The position numbers and the translations under genes were made by a program. From positions 1-64,000 of the forward strand of contig CATWNM010000005.1 in assembly GCA_958352145.1 (NCBI GenBank): a stretch of DNA of 64,000 nt, read 5' to 3'. The stretch's first letter is position 1, and each line of letters begins with the position of its first letter. This document shows positions 57,801-64,000 of the stretch, one piece after another. The DNA comes from an uncultured Eubacteriales bacterium (GTDB taxonomy: Bacteria > Bacillota > Clostridia > Oscillospirales > CAG-272). The notes beneath the pieces were generated by a model. The model made no database searches, was not told the DNA's origin, and saw only the letters and a program-made list of their open reading frames with translations.

Positions 57801-58966
57801 GACTTTCTCTTACCACTTCTACCGAGCAGGATTACGGCCTTTTCGGAAAGGTGAAGAATGCCGTGGTGCGCAACCTTACGGTTTACGGCGATGTTTCCTC
57901 TTCAAAGGCGGGTGATGCGGTCGTAGGCGGCATCGTCGGTACGCTTGATCCCAACTCCTTTATTGTAAACTGTACAAGTCATGTCGATGTAACATATAAC
58001 AATACGACAAAGTCCGCTAAAGGCGTAGGCGGAATCGCAGGTTATCTTTATGCCGGCAGTACCAATGCGGGTACTGTTATAAAAAACTGTACGAATTACG
58101 GTGCGGTTTCCTCTTTTAGCGGTGGAAACGAAGCTGCTGTCGGCGGTATTGTCGGTATCGTTCATGACAGCGGAGCAGGTATTTGCGAGGTGGTTTGTTG
58201 TAAAAATTACGGCGAAGTGTCCGGCCAGGGAGTCAAGGTAGGCGGAATCGCAGGCTGTCTTAATCAGGCTAAATCAGGCGGCGGCGCTGAGATTGTAAAT
58301 TGCATGAACTGCGGCGATGTGACCTCTACTATGGGACGCATGGGCGGTATTGTCGGATATGTTTATTCGCTAAGCGCTACTGACGGCAAGGAGCCGAACA
58401 TCCGCTTCTGCCTCAATAAAGGAGATGTAACCACGGATGTCGGATATGAATCGGGCGGCATTGTCGGATTGAATGCAGGTGCTAATCTTGATAATTGCGT
58501 AAACCTTGGCACTATCACTACAACTGGCAAAGAGGAAATGGGCGGTGTTGTCGGCAAGACTTATACAGCCACAAATACGCTTGTATTTGAGATAGCCAAA
58601 TGCTATACCGTAAACGGCGACGTGATCCCTCCGGCAAATTATGAGAAGCCGGATTACTTCACTTTCATCGATTGCTCCACTGTGACCGGAAGCGACCTCG
58701 GAAGCGAAAATACTGCACTTACCTACGGTGACGGCGGCTATATCGTCAAGGATGGTGAACTTACTCTTGCAACGTTGATTCCCGTTTCGCTCAAGGGCGA
58801 TGTTAACTTTGACGGAAAGATTACCGCGATTGATTTGCTCATCGTTTTAAGGGGCGTATTCAATTCGGATGCTGCCGTAAGCGTACATACAGCGGATATG
58901 AATGGCGACGGAAAGATCAATCTTTTGGATGTATTATTGATTTTATACAAACTTTTAGTCAAGTAA
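54839..58966 (+). CDS. secreted, circularly permuted GH3 glycosidase with carbohydrate-binding, GLUG-type and dockerin modules
   Basis: The 1375-residue protein starts with a signal peptide (1-26). The GH3 C-terminal domain comes first (about 35-270, 'EAMVLLKNENHALPL', 'VYADAVITATYLGIRGVDVLCQTLVGDINPSGK'), then a fibronectin-like unit (about 295-425). The GH3 N-terminal TIM barrel follows (about 480-790, 'SSDGPAGIR', 'GRNFEYYSEDPLISG', 'SIKHFVANEKE', nucleophile D716 in TTDWSND). Then come a CBM6-like domain (about 795-930, 'TVFEAENYTHKHGYARPEIS'), a beta-helix of GLUG-like repeats (about 940-1270, repeated VGGIVG) and a type I dockerin (1319-1375, two Ca-binding loops DVNFDGKITAID and DMNGDGKINLLD). 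It should cleave beta-glycosides outside the cell and dock onto a scaffold. Start follows GGAGGT. GC is lower than in flanking genes. Confidence 0.9.
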   Translation: MKLRSIIGILIVAWLVCGVLPVSVGAYVVADGADKSYAAAAEAMVLLKNENHALPLTSADKIAIFGDGQVYTDGKTGGFFLMGRGSGYFVPSETPKNPCDVLASYVNNGKLGGVYTALSESYKAAAVTGKDFTYSPTDEEYAAAAEYADKAVFIVNRTSFEGSDNSKASFFLTTAEKVELKKVCAAFNGKPVIVVLNSGSMINCGFANGRVDGVYADAVITATYLGIRGVDVLCQTLVGDINPSGKTVDTYAKVLEDYPSYKSFHENKDFANYYEDIYVGYRYFETFNVDVDYPFGYGLSYTTFDISDVTYTEGNGKITVTAKVTNTGGVAGKEVLQVYFCAPQKGSGNAVLSKASKELCGFAKTSLLSAGESEILSVSFDIDTMASYDDLGTTGYKSAYVMEAGAYIVYVGNSVKNVVVVGTHNEAELRVVKQLTQLCEPTTSFERMTFDGTETVGETSEFRSDLLHTPVYKAQTDVTEPYQFAEVMNGEITVEEFLSQMSNDELCDIAVMTHQASTSTKAWGGTEEMVEKYGIPIATSSDGPAGIRISTKGTGLPCATAQACTWNIDVMAVLGDVIGRECLRSEVDVWLAPSVNIHRYPLCGRNFEYYSEDPLISGIMSSALIKGVEKHGIACSIKHFVANEKEYKRSEMSSNVSERALREIYLVPFEMGVEAGVSMVMTSYNKLNGTETAESAELLRGILRGEWGFGGMVTTDWSNDSSLVNEVIAGNNVKSSGSEDKLDSTPLKKAVANGTISRSLLIENATYVMNLLAKMPDGQRLIDDSLVVTVDGTTVFEAENYTHKHGYARPEISKSRTVMAYVRATDRWTPYLTYTLDVKEAGIYILAAGVANASSDPNSNALHVYVNGVEQLSNFNAVFTGGWSSVNDMEIGAVVLPKGRVTLKVKSAVNRSCGNFDYFTLTPIKDAYTAISTADALIALMGDSKKWRGKYYLTTDIDLTNVSGQGPIGTNATNFTGVFDGMGHTIKGLSLTTSTEQDYGLFGKVKNAVVRNLTVYGDVSSSKAGDAVVGGIVGTLDPNSFIVNCTSHVDVTYNNTTKSAKGVGGIAGYLYAGSTNAGTVIKNCTNYGAVSSFSGGNEAAVGGIVGIVHDSGAGICEVVCCKNYGEVSGQGVKVGGIAGCLNQAKSGGGAEIVNCMNCGDVTSTMGRMGGIVGYVYSLSATDGKEPNIRFCLNKGDVTTDVGYESGGIVGLNAGANLDNCVNLGTITTTGKEEMGGVVGKTYTATNTLVFEIAKCYTVNGDVIPPANYEKPDYFTFIDCSTVTGSDLGSENTALTYGDGGYIVKDGELTLATLIPVSLKGDVNFDGKITAIDLLIVLRGVFNSDAAVSVHTADMNGDGKINLLDVLLILYKLLVK

Positions 58967-58975
58967 GGAAAAATT

Positions 58976-61261
58976 ATGGAAAACAAAATCAGAGAACTGC
59001 TTTCGCAGATGACAGTTGAGGAGAAAATCTCCTTTTGCTCGGGACATGATGCATGGCATGCAGAGTATCTTGAAAGACTCGGTATACCCGAGATTATGAT
59101 GTGTGACGGACCGCACGGACTTCGTAAACGCGCAAAAAACGAAAACGGAGAGTATTACACCGTAAAGGCTACCTGTTTTCCGCCTGCGTGCGCAATTGCA
59201 AATTCATGGGATCCCGAGCTTGCCGGTAGAGTTGGCAAATATATAGGTGAGGAATGCCGCGCCGAGCAGGTTTCTATTCTCCTCGGCCCCGGTATGAATA
59301 TCAAGCGTTCACCCACCTGCGGACGCAACTTTGAATACTATTCCGAGGATCCGCTACTTTCGGGCAGGATTGCGGCAGGTTTTATCAAAGGACTTCAGGG
59401 AGAGGGCGTTGCCGCTTGTGCAAAACATTTCTGCGTAAACAATCAGGAAACACGCAGATTCTCCACGAGCGCGAATGTAAGTGAAAGAGCACTTCATGAG
59501 ATTTATTTGCGTTCATTTGAAATAGCGGTAAGAGAAGCAAACGTGCAGACTATTATGCACGCCTACAACCGAGTTAACGGTAAGTACGCAGGAGAGGATA
59601 AAGAGCTTATCACCGACCTTTTACGTGGCAAATGGGGCTTTGAAGGCTATGTAATGAGCGATTGGAACGCAATCAGCGACCGTGTTGCGGCATATAAAGC
59701 CGGCACCGATGTCGAAATGCCGCCCACGGCGGGTGTGCGCGATGCCGAGGTACTTGAGGCGTATAAAAACGGTGTGATTACCATAGAGGAAATTGATAAC
59801 TCTGTTGCCAATGTTCTCCGCGTTATTTTCCGTCATCTTCCTGCAGATATAAAGGGAACGTTCTCGGCAGACGAGCATCATGCTGCGGCGGCAAAGGCGG
59901 CTGAAGAATGCATGGTGCTTCTGAAGAATGAAAGAAATCTTCTTCCGTTTGAGAGCGGCAAGCCGCTTGCGGTTATCGGAACTTTTGCCAAAGCACCTCG
60001 TTTCCAAGGCGGCGGCTCCAGTCATGTAGAACCTCTGAGAGTCGATGATATTACGGAGTATCTCAATGCCGAAAATGGCATGGAGATTACCTATGCTATG
60101 GGCTATGATGAAAAGCATGAAACAACGCCCGAACTTATAGAAGAAGCAGTTGAAGCGGCGAAGAAATGCGGCCGGGCGGTGATATTTGCAGGTATTCCAA
60201 ATTCCTATGAAACCGAAGGTCGTGATCGCAGGCATATGAAGCTTCCTCCTGCGCATAATGAACTGATTGAAGCTGTGTGCGGCGTTTGCGGAAAGGTAGC
60301 TGTAGTGCTTATGGCAGGAAGCCCGAATGAGCTTCCGTGGGTAGATAAGGTTCCGGCGATTCTTCATGCATATCTCGGAGGTCAGGCTCTCGGCGGCGCA
60401 GTTGCGAGAATCCTTTTCGGCAAGGTTAATCCTTCGGGTAAACTTGCGGAAACGCATCCGATTCGCTTTGAGGACAATCCTGCTTATCTCAACTTCCCGG
60501 GCGACGGCGATGCGTGCTTCTACGGAGAGGATATTTATGTAGGCTATCGTTATTACGATAAAAAGAAGATGGATGTCCTGTTCCCGTTTGGGCACGGACT
60601 TTCGTATACAAAGTTTGAATATACCGCAATCAAGGCAGAAAGAAGCACAGTTACCGTTACTATTAAGAATGTAGGGGACAGAGCGGGTAAGGAGATCGTC
60701 GAGCTTTATGCCTCGGCCTGTCCTCACCCTGTTACATCGACCTTTATAGGCGAAAGTTCATTTAATTTTGCAAGACCTGAAAAGTGGCTTTGCAGCTTTG
60801 ACAAAGTAGAGCTTGAAGCAGGTGAAGAAAAAACGGTTGTATTCCATGTTGATGACCGCGCTTTTTCTGTATACGATGTAAAGGTCGGCGACTATCGTGT
60901 AATCAGCGGCGATTATGAGATGAAAGTGGGCGCGTCCAGCCGCGACATTCGTCTTTCTGCGGTTGTAAGCGTAGAAGACGACACACGCTTTGTTCCCGTT
61001 ATAACCAAAAATACGGTTTACGAGGAGCTTATTTTGGACACCCGCTATCCAAGAGAGATTGTCGCAGAGTTGTTTCGCGATATTTGTCCTATTAAGGATG
61101 CAGATTTTGGCGAGGGGCTCAATTTTGACGGAATGCGCCGCCGCAACGGATATGTGCTTCGTCAGCTTATTACCTCACGCGGCGGTGAAATCACTTCGAA
61201 GCAGCTTGACGATGCAATAAAAAAAGCGAATGCCGCCATTCGTGAATACTATAAAAAATAA
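58976..61261 (+). CDS. GH3 beta-glycosidase, cytoplasmic
   Basis: The 761-residue protein has the usual GH3 order: N-terminal barrel (about 1-310) with 'CDGPHGLRKR', 'CGRNFEYYSEDPLLSG', 'ACAKHFCVNNQE' and nucleophile D229 in VMSDWNA; C-terminal alpha/beta domain (about 315-530, 'ECMVLLKNERNLLPF', 'AYLGGQALGGAVARILFGKVNPSGKL'); then a fibronectin-like domain (about 560-650). A distinct C-terminal helical piece (about 690-761) is extra. No signal peptide, so it hydrolyses imported oligosaccharides, probably beta-glucosides. It starts 9 bp after the dockerin GH3 gene with AAGGAA, so they are cotranscribed and work outside and inside the cell in turn. Codon use matches the first GH3. Confidence 0.93.
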   Translation: MENKIRELLSQMTVEEKISFCSGHDAWHAEYLERLGIPEIMMCDGPHGLRKRAKNENGEYYTVKATCFPPACAIANSWDPELAGRVGKYIGEECRAEQVSILLGPGMNIKRSPTCGRNFEYYSEDPLLSGRIAAGFIKGLQGEGVAACAKHFCVNNQETRRFSTSANVSERALHEIYLRSFEIAVREANVQTIMHAYNRVNGKYAGEDKELITDLLRGKWGFEGYVMSDWNAISDRVAAYKAGTDVEMPPTAGVRDAEVLEAYKNGVITIEEIDNSVANVLRVIFRHLPADIKGTFSADEHHAAAAKAAEECMVLLKNERNLLPFESGKPLAVIGTFAKAPRFQGGGSSHVEPLRVDDITEYLNAENGMEITYAMGYDEKHETTPELIEEAVEAAKKCGRAVIFAGIPNSYETEGRDRRHMKLPPAHNELIEAVCGVCGKVAVVLMAGSPNELPWVDKVPAILHAYLGGQALGGAVARILFGKVNPSGKLAETHPIRFEDNPAYLNFPGDGDACFYGEDIYVGYRYYDKKKMDVLFPFGHGLSYTKFEYTAIKAERSTVTVTIKNVGDRAGKEIVELYASACPHPVTSTFIGESSFNFARPEKWLCSFDKVELEAGEEKTVVFHVDDRAFSVYDVKVGDYRVISGDYEMKVGASSRDIRLSAVVSVEDDTRFVPVITKNTVYEELILDTRYPREIVAELFRDICPIKDADFGEGLNFDGMRRRNGYVLRQLITSRGGEITSKQLDDAIKKANAAIREYYKK

Positions 61262-61356
61262 TTGAAAGGAATGGTCAAAAGGCTCAGATAACAAAAAGAC
61301 TACCGCCTCTTTTTTGAGGCTGTAGTCTGAGTCTGTTGAAAAACCTTTGGTGAAAG

Positions 61357-61404
61357 GGTTTGGTGCGCTCGCGCCGCGCGTTGCCGCGCGGCACTTGCCA
61401 AACC
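61357..61404. repeat. GC-rich inverted repeat downstream of the GH3 operon
   Basis: GGTTTGG/CCAAACC (outer) and GCCGCGCG/CGCGCGGC (inner) form a long stem with a short TTG-type loop. It lacks a T run and lies between two other hairpins (61299-61328 and 61419-61440) in a gap with no genes (61262-61529). It may be an intergenic repeat element or a processing stem. Confidence 0.55.
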
Positions 61405-61414
61405 ATAATGTGTA

Positions 61415-61455
61415 TACAGAGCGGCATATGTCCGCTCTGTATGCGCATTTTTATT
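61415..61455 (+). terminator. terminator downstream of the GH3 operon
   Basis: ATACAGAGCGG pairs with CCGCTCTGTAT around CATATGT, followed by GCGCATTTTTATTT. Confidence 0.7.
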
Positions 61456-61529
61456 TGGTATAAAGCGGTTACAATAATAAAAAGCTTGCGAAAGTGCAGC
61501 AGAGCAGGCAGCGCCGCTTCCCGCCGGCT

Positions 61530-62507
61530 TTAATGATAGGCGTCTGCAATTTTTTTCAGAGAATTCTGAAACTGCGTGATGATTTCATCCGGAGAAACGA
61601 TTTTGACAAGATCGCCGAGCCCAAATACCCACGCGAAAAACTGCGGGCTGGCACACACACGTACGGATACGTCGAAGCATCTGTCTTTTCGCGTGATAAA
61701 CGCCGGATCAGTTCCAAACCGGTCGATGATCGCGCCAGCCGCTTCGTTTTTGCAGCGCAGTGTCACGATCGTTTCGTCGCCGCCGAACATACCGAACATT
61801 TTTCGTCCGTAGAGACCCGCGTCAAAGTTTTGAAATCGCTCCTTGCCTTCCCGCGGTGTGCGGAGAATGTTCACGCTGCCCATTCTATCCACGCGGTAGT
61901 GCCGGATGTCTTTCGCCTCCTCCGAATAGGCGATTAAGTAATAGTTTTCATCATCCCAGAGCAGTGCCCATGGGCTGACGGTATACAGCTTGTGCTTTTG
62001 CCGTTCGACCAGATTTTTATATTCGTCGAAATGGTAATAACGAAAGGAAATGCAGCGGTTGTCACGAATGGCTGTGTGCAGGGCGTCTACCGTGTAGTAA
62101 ATGGTTTCATTCGGCGTTTTTACGCGGGACACGTAGATCTGCCGGTTAAGCTCCGCTTCGCCGTATCTGCTGGTTTGGCTGCAGAGCTTGCGGATCAGTT
62201 CTTCACTTTTTTTAGGCGTCAGAAATTTTGCGGCCAGGATGATATCGGCCAGCGTTTTGAGTTGTGCCAGTTCATAGTCGCGTGTGCCGATGTAATATCC
62301 TTTGCCCGGCAGGCTTTCGATATCTGTGCCGTACTCCGTCAAGGCGCGGATATCGTCATATATCGCCTTTCGTTCGGCATGGATTCCGCGCTCTTCGAGG
62401 CGCGCGATCATCGCTTTGACCGGCATCGGATGCGTTCTATCGGTTTCCTTGCGGAGAATGTCTAAAAGATAGAGAATCCTCAATTTTTGATTCCAAGATT
62501 TTGGCAT
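61530..62507 (-). CDS. WYL domain transcriptional regulator
   Basis: The 325-residue protein has an N-terminal winged helix of the HTH_11 type (residues 5-75, 'RILYLLDILRKETDRTHPMPVKAMIARLEERGIHAERKAIYDDIRALTEYGTDI') and a WYL domain (about 140-215, 'VDALHTAIRDNRCISFRYYHF', 'YTVSPWALLWDDENYYLIAY', 'RHYRVDRM') with a WCX-like C-terminus. WYL regulators bind nucleic acids or nucleotides and often control DNA damage or defence genes; here the target is not obvious. deoD lies 10 bp upstream of it in the same direction, so the two form an operon. Confidence 0.9.
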   Translation of the reverse strand: MPKSWNQKLRILYLLDILRKETDRTHPMPVKAMIARLEERGIHAERKAIYDDIRALTEYGTDIESLPGKGYYIGTRDYELAQLKTLADIILAAKFLTPKKSEELIRKLCSQTSRYGEAELNRQIYVSRVKTPNETIYYTVDALHTAIRDNRCISFRYYHFDEYKNLVERQKHKLYTVSPWALLWDDENYYLIAYSEEAKDIRHYRVDRMGSVNILRTPREGKERFQNFDAGLYGRKMFGMFGGDETIVTLRCKNEAAGAIIDRFGTDPAFITRKDRCFDVSVRVCASPQFFAWVFGLGDLVKIVSPDEIITQFQNSLKKIADAYH

Positions 62508-62517
62508 GGAGGATTTT

Positions 62518-63222
62518 TCAGGCGATCTCGAGCGCCAGGCGCATCATTTGCGTAAAAGTTGATTCCCGTTCTTCTGCGCTGCATTCTTCGCCGGTACACA
62601 GAGAATCTGAAATCGTACAAATAGAAAGCGCATTTTTTTCGGCGCGCGCTGCGTTCATATACAGCGCGGCGCATTCCATTTCTACAGCCAGTACGCCCAT
62701 TTTCTGCCACTCGAGCGTGCTTTGCGCGTCGTCGTAAAACAAATCATTTGACAAAATATTTCCGATTTTTACATCGATGCCCATTTCTTCAGCTTTGTCC
62801 ACCGCCTTTTTCAGCAGTGTGTAACTTGCGGTTGGCGCGTATGTGCCCGGCAGCTTGAATTGCGCAGCGTAGACGCTGTTATAGCTCGCACTCATGGCGA
62901 TGACAATATCGCGCAGGCTAAGAGTGGGCGATATTGCGCCGGCGGAGCCGATACGGATAATGTTGTCTACATGATAAAAGTTAAAAAGTTCATAGGAATA
63001 GATGCCGATGGACGGCATACCCATTCCGCTGGCCATGACCGATACAGGGGAGCCGTGGTATGTGCCGGTATAGCCCTGTACGCCGCGTATATTGTTGACA
63101 AGCACAGGATTTTCAAGAAATGTGTCCGCGATAAAACGAGCGCGCAGCGGATCGCCCGGCATTAAAACGGTTTTTGCAAAGCTGCTGTCTTTTGCGGAAA
63201 TATGCGGGGTTGGTATGGGCAT
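62518..63222 (-). CDS. deoD: purine-nucleoside phosphorylase, DeoD type
   Basis: The 234-residue enzyme cleaves purine nucleosides with phosphate for salvage. DeoD signatures are 'VLMPGDPLRARFIADTFLE' with the phosphate-binding Arg, 'VMASGMGMPSIGIYSYEL', 'IIRIGSAGAI', 'VLAVEMECAALYMNA' and the catalytic Asp in 'TISDSLCTGEE'. ATG 63222 follows AGGAGGTAG. It is divergent from the KDG kinase gene, and the WYL gene follows it. Confidence 0.94.
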   Translation of the reverse strand: MPIPTPHISAKDSSFAKTVLMPGDPLRARFIADTFLENPVLVNNIRGVQGYTGTYHGSPVSVMASGMGMPSIGIYSYELFNFYHVDNIIRIGSAGAISPTLSLRDIVIAMSASYNSVYAAQFKLPGTYAPTASYTLLKKAVDKAEEMGIDVKIGNILSNDLFYDDAQSTLEWQKMGVLAVEMECAALYMNAARAEKNALSICTISDSLCTGEECSAEERESTFTQMMRLALEIA

Positions 63223-63464
63223 GTTGTCTACCTCCTAAGCAGAGCCATATCGAAAATCTGGTTTTTTGTATGTATATTTTAACATATTTTTACTTCAAAA
63301 ACAAGAGGCACAACAAAAAAGCAGCGCCGCAAAGACATAAGAATAAATCGGTTGTGATATAAATCATGTGAACCGCGGCGCATGGTTGTTAAAGAAATAA
63401 CAAAAAGTTCAAATTATAGGTGTAAACTGTTTCTAAATTTAGTAGAAAAGAACCTTTTGGACTC

Positions 63465-63494
63465 TTGACTTACTTTGAGAAGGCGCGCTATAAT
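63465..63494 (+). promoter_or_regulatory. promoter of the PfkB-type kinase gene
   Basis: TTGACT (63465-63470) and TATAAT (63489-63494) with an 18-bp spacer, 60 bp before the start codon. The remaining gap from 63223 holds AT-rich sequence and no gene. Confidence 0.65.
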
Positions 63495-63554
63495 TATGCT
63501 GTAAAGCAATGGGCGGCGGTCCGCCCGAACAATTTTGTATCGAGGTAAACAAAA

Positions 63555-64000
63555 ATGAAAAAAGTGGTTACTTTCGGTGAACTGATGCTCAGAATCACGC
63601 CTCCCGGCCGGGAAATGATTCTTCAGACGCCGAACATGGTCTGCACCTTCGGCGGGGCGGAGGCGAATGTCGCAGTAGCGGTCAGCGCGTATGGCGATTC
63701 TGCGAAATTTGTCACGGCGCTCCCGAACAACGATTTGGGACGTGCAGCGATCAATGAACTGCGCCGCTTCGGCATTGACACCAGCGCAATTAAAACTTCC
63801 GACAAGCGCCTCGGTCTGTACTTCACGGAGACCGGCTCCAACATGCGTCCCTCCAAGGTTATCTATGATCGCGACAACACGGCGATTGCCGCTGTAAAGC
63901 CTGGCGATTTCGACTGGGACGAGATCCTCGCGGATGCAGACTGGTTCCATGTGACCGGCATTACGCCTGCGCTTTCCGAATCTCTCTGTGAGGCTACGCT
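63555..64000 (+). CDS. sugar kinase of the PfkB family, probably 2-dehydro-3-deoxygluconokinase, cut by window edge
   Basis: About 148 codons are present and the gene runs off the right edge. The translation begins 'MKKVVTFGELMLRITPPG', continues 'TFGGAEANVAVAVSAYGDSAKFVTALPNNDLG' (the first PfkB substrate motif) and 'DTSAIKTSDKRLGLYFTETG'. This matches KDG kinases of the KdgK type, which phosphorylate 2-keto-3-deoxygluconate in pectin or uronate use, though related fructokinases cannot be excluded. The ribosome site CGAGGT lies 8 bases before ATG 63555, and a good promoter stands upstream. The ATP-binding half is not visible. Confidence 0.85.
   Translation, partial: MKKVVTFGELMLRITPPGREMILQTPNMVCTFGGAEANVAVAVSAYGDSAKFVTALPNNDLGRAAINELRRFGIDTSAIKTSDKRLGLYFTETGSNMRPSKVIYDRDNTAIAAVKPGDFDWDEILADADWFHVTGITPALSESLCEAT

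Overview
The window is one stretch of a low-to-mid-GC Firmicutes chromosome, most likely an anaerobic, probably gut-associated member of the class Clostridia (Oscillospirales/Christensenellales-like). This rests on the ispH-rpsA fusion beside a cmk-plsC fusion, the paired TIGR03960/DUF2344 genes, DUF4364 and DUF1934 proteins, a Phe T-box before pheST, SLH surface proteins and a type I dockerin on a GH3 enzyme. The exact genus cannot be read from the sequence. No rRNA, intact tRNA or CRISPR array was found.

Layout. 1-14.5 kb: peptide-binding lipoprotein, DUF4364, a sigma factor behind a consensus promoter, a zinc-ribbon protein, rlmB followed by a protein that looks like a P-type ATPase with degenerate catalytic motifs, the TIGR03960/DUF2344 pair, a CapA-like lipoprotein, and an ECF sigma/RsgI-like anti-sigma pair with PepSY repeats. 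13.7-21.4 kb: TauE/SafE, YdcF, rpmB, SGNH hydrolase with mtaB, then upp, an RluA-type synthase, a cyclophilin and an esterase. 21.4-29.6 kb: a six-gene leftward block (DUF1934, holA, RNase M5-like, GtrA, DUF4349, serpin), then rnr and secG. 29.8-35.5 kb: GH43 enzyme, aldose epimerase, T-box and pheST.

35.8-44.4 kb is the accessory region. It holds an IbrB/IbrA-like pair (ParB-like plus PAPS-reductase-like), a broken SLH fragment, a tyrosine recombinase, a 205-bp segment bounded by perfect 24-bp inverted repeats, and a secreted InlB-repeat/SLH surface protein. The bounded segment carries a near-consensus promoter pointing away from the surface-protein gene, so the arrangement reads as an invertible phase switch in its OFF state. 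The surface-protein gene also has a one-base frameshift in a short A run. An HTH regulator with 15-residue Cys repeats and a lipoprotein follow.

44.5-64 kb: sulfatase, YitT, alpha/beta hydrolase, RpiR regulator, HI0933-type flavoprotein, cmk-plsC, ispH-rpsA, an AraC regulator divergent from two GH3 glycosidases (one circularly permuted, secreted and dockerin-bearing; one cytoplasmic), a WYL regulator, deoD and the start of a PfkB-type (KDG) kinase cut by the window edge.

The carbohydrate genes (GH43, epimerase, two GH3s, sulfatase, KDG kinase) suggest a plant- or glycan-degrading lifestyle, while the SLH proteins, serpin, CapA and DUF4349 lipoproteins suggest a complex cell surface exposed to a host.
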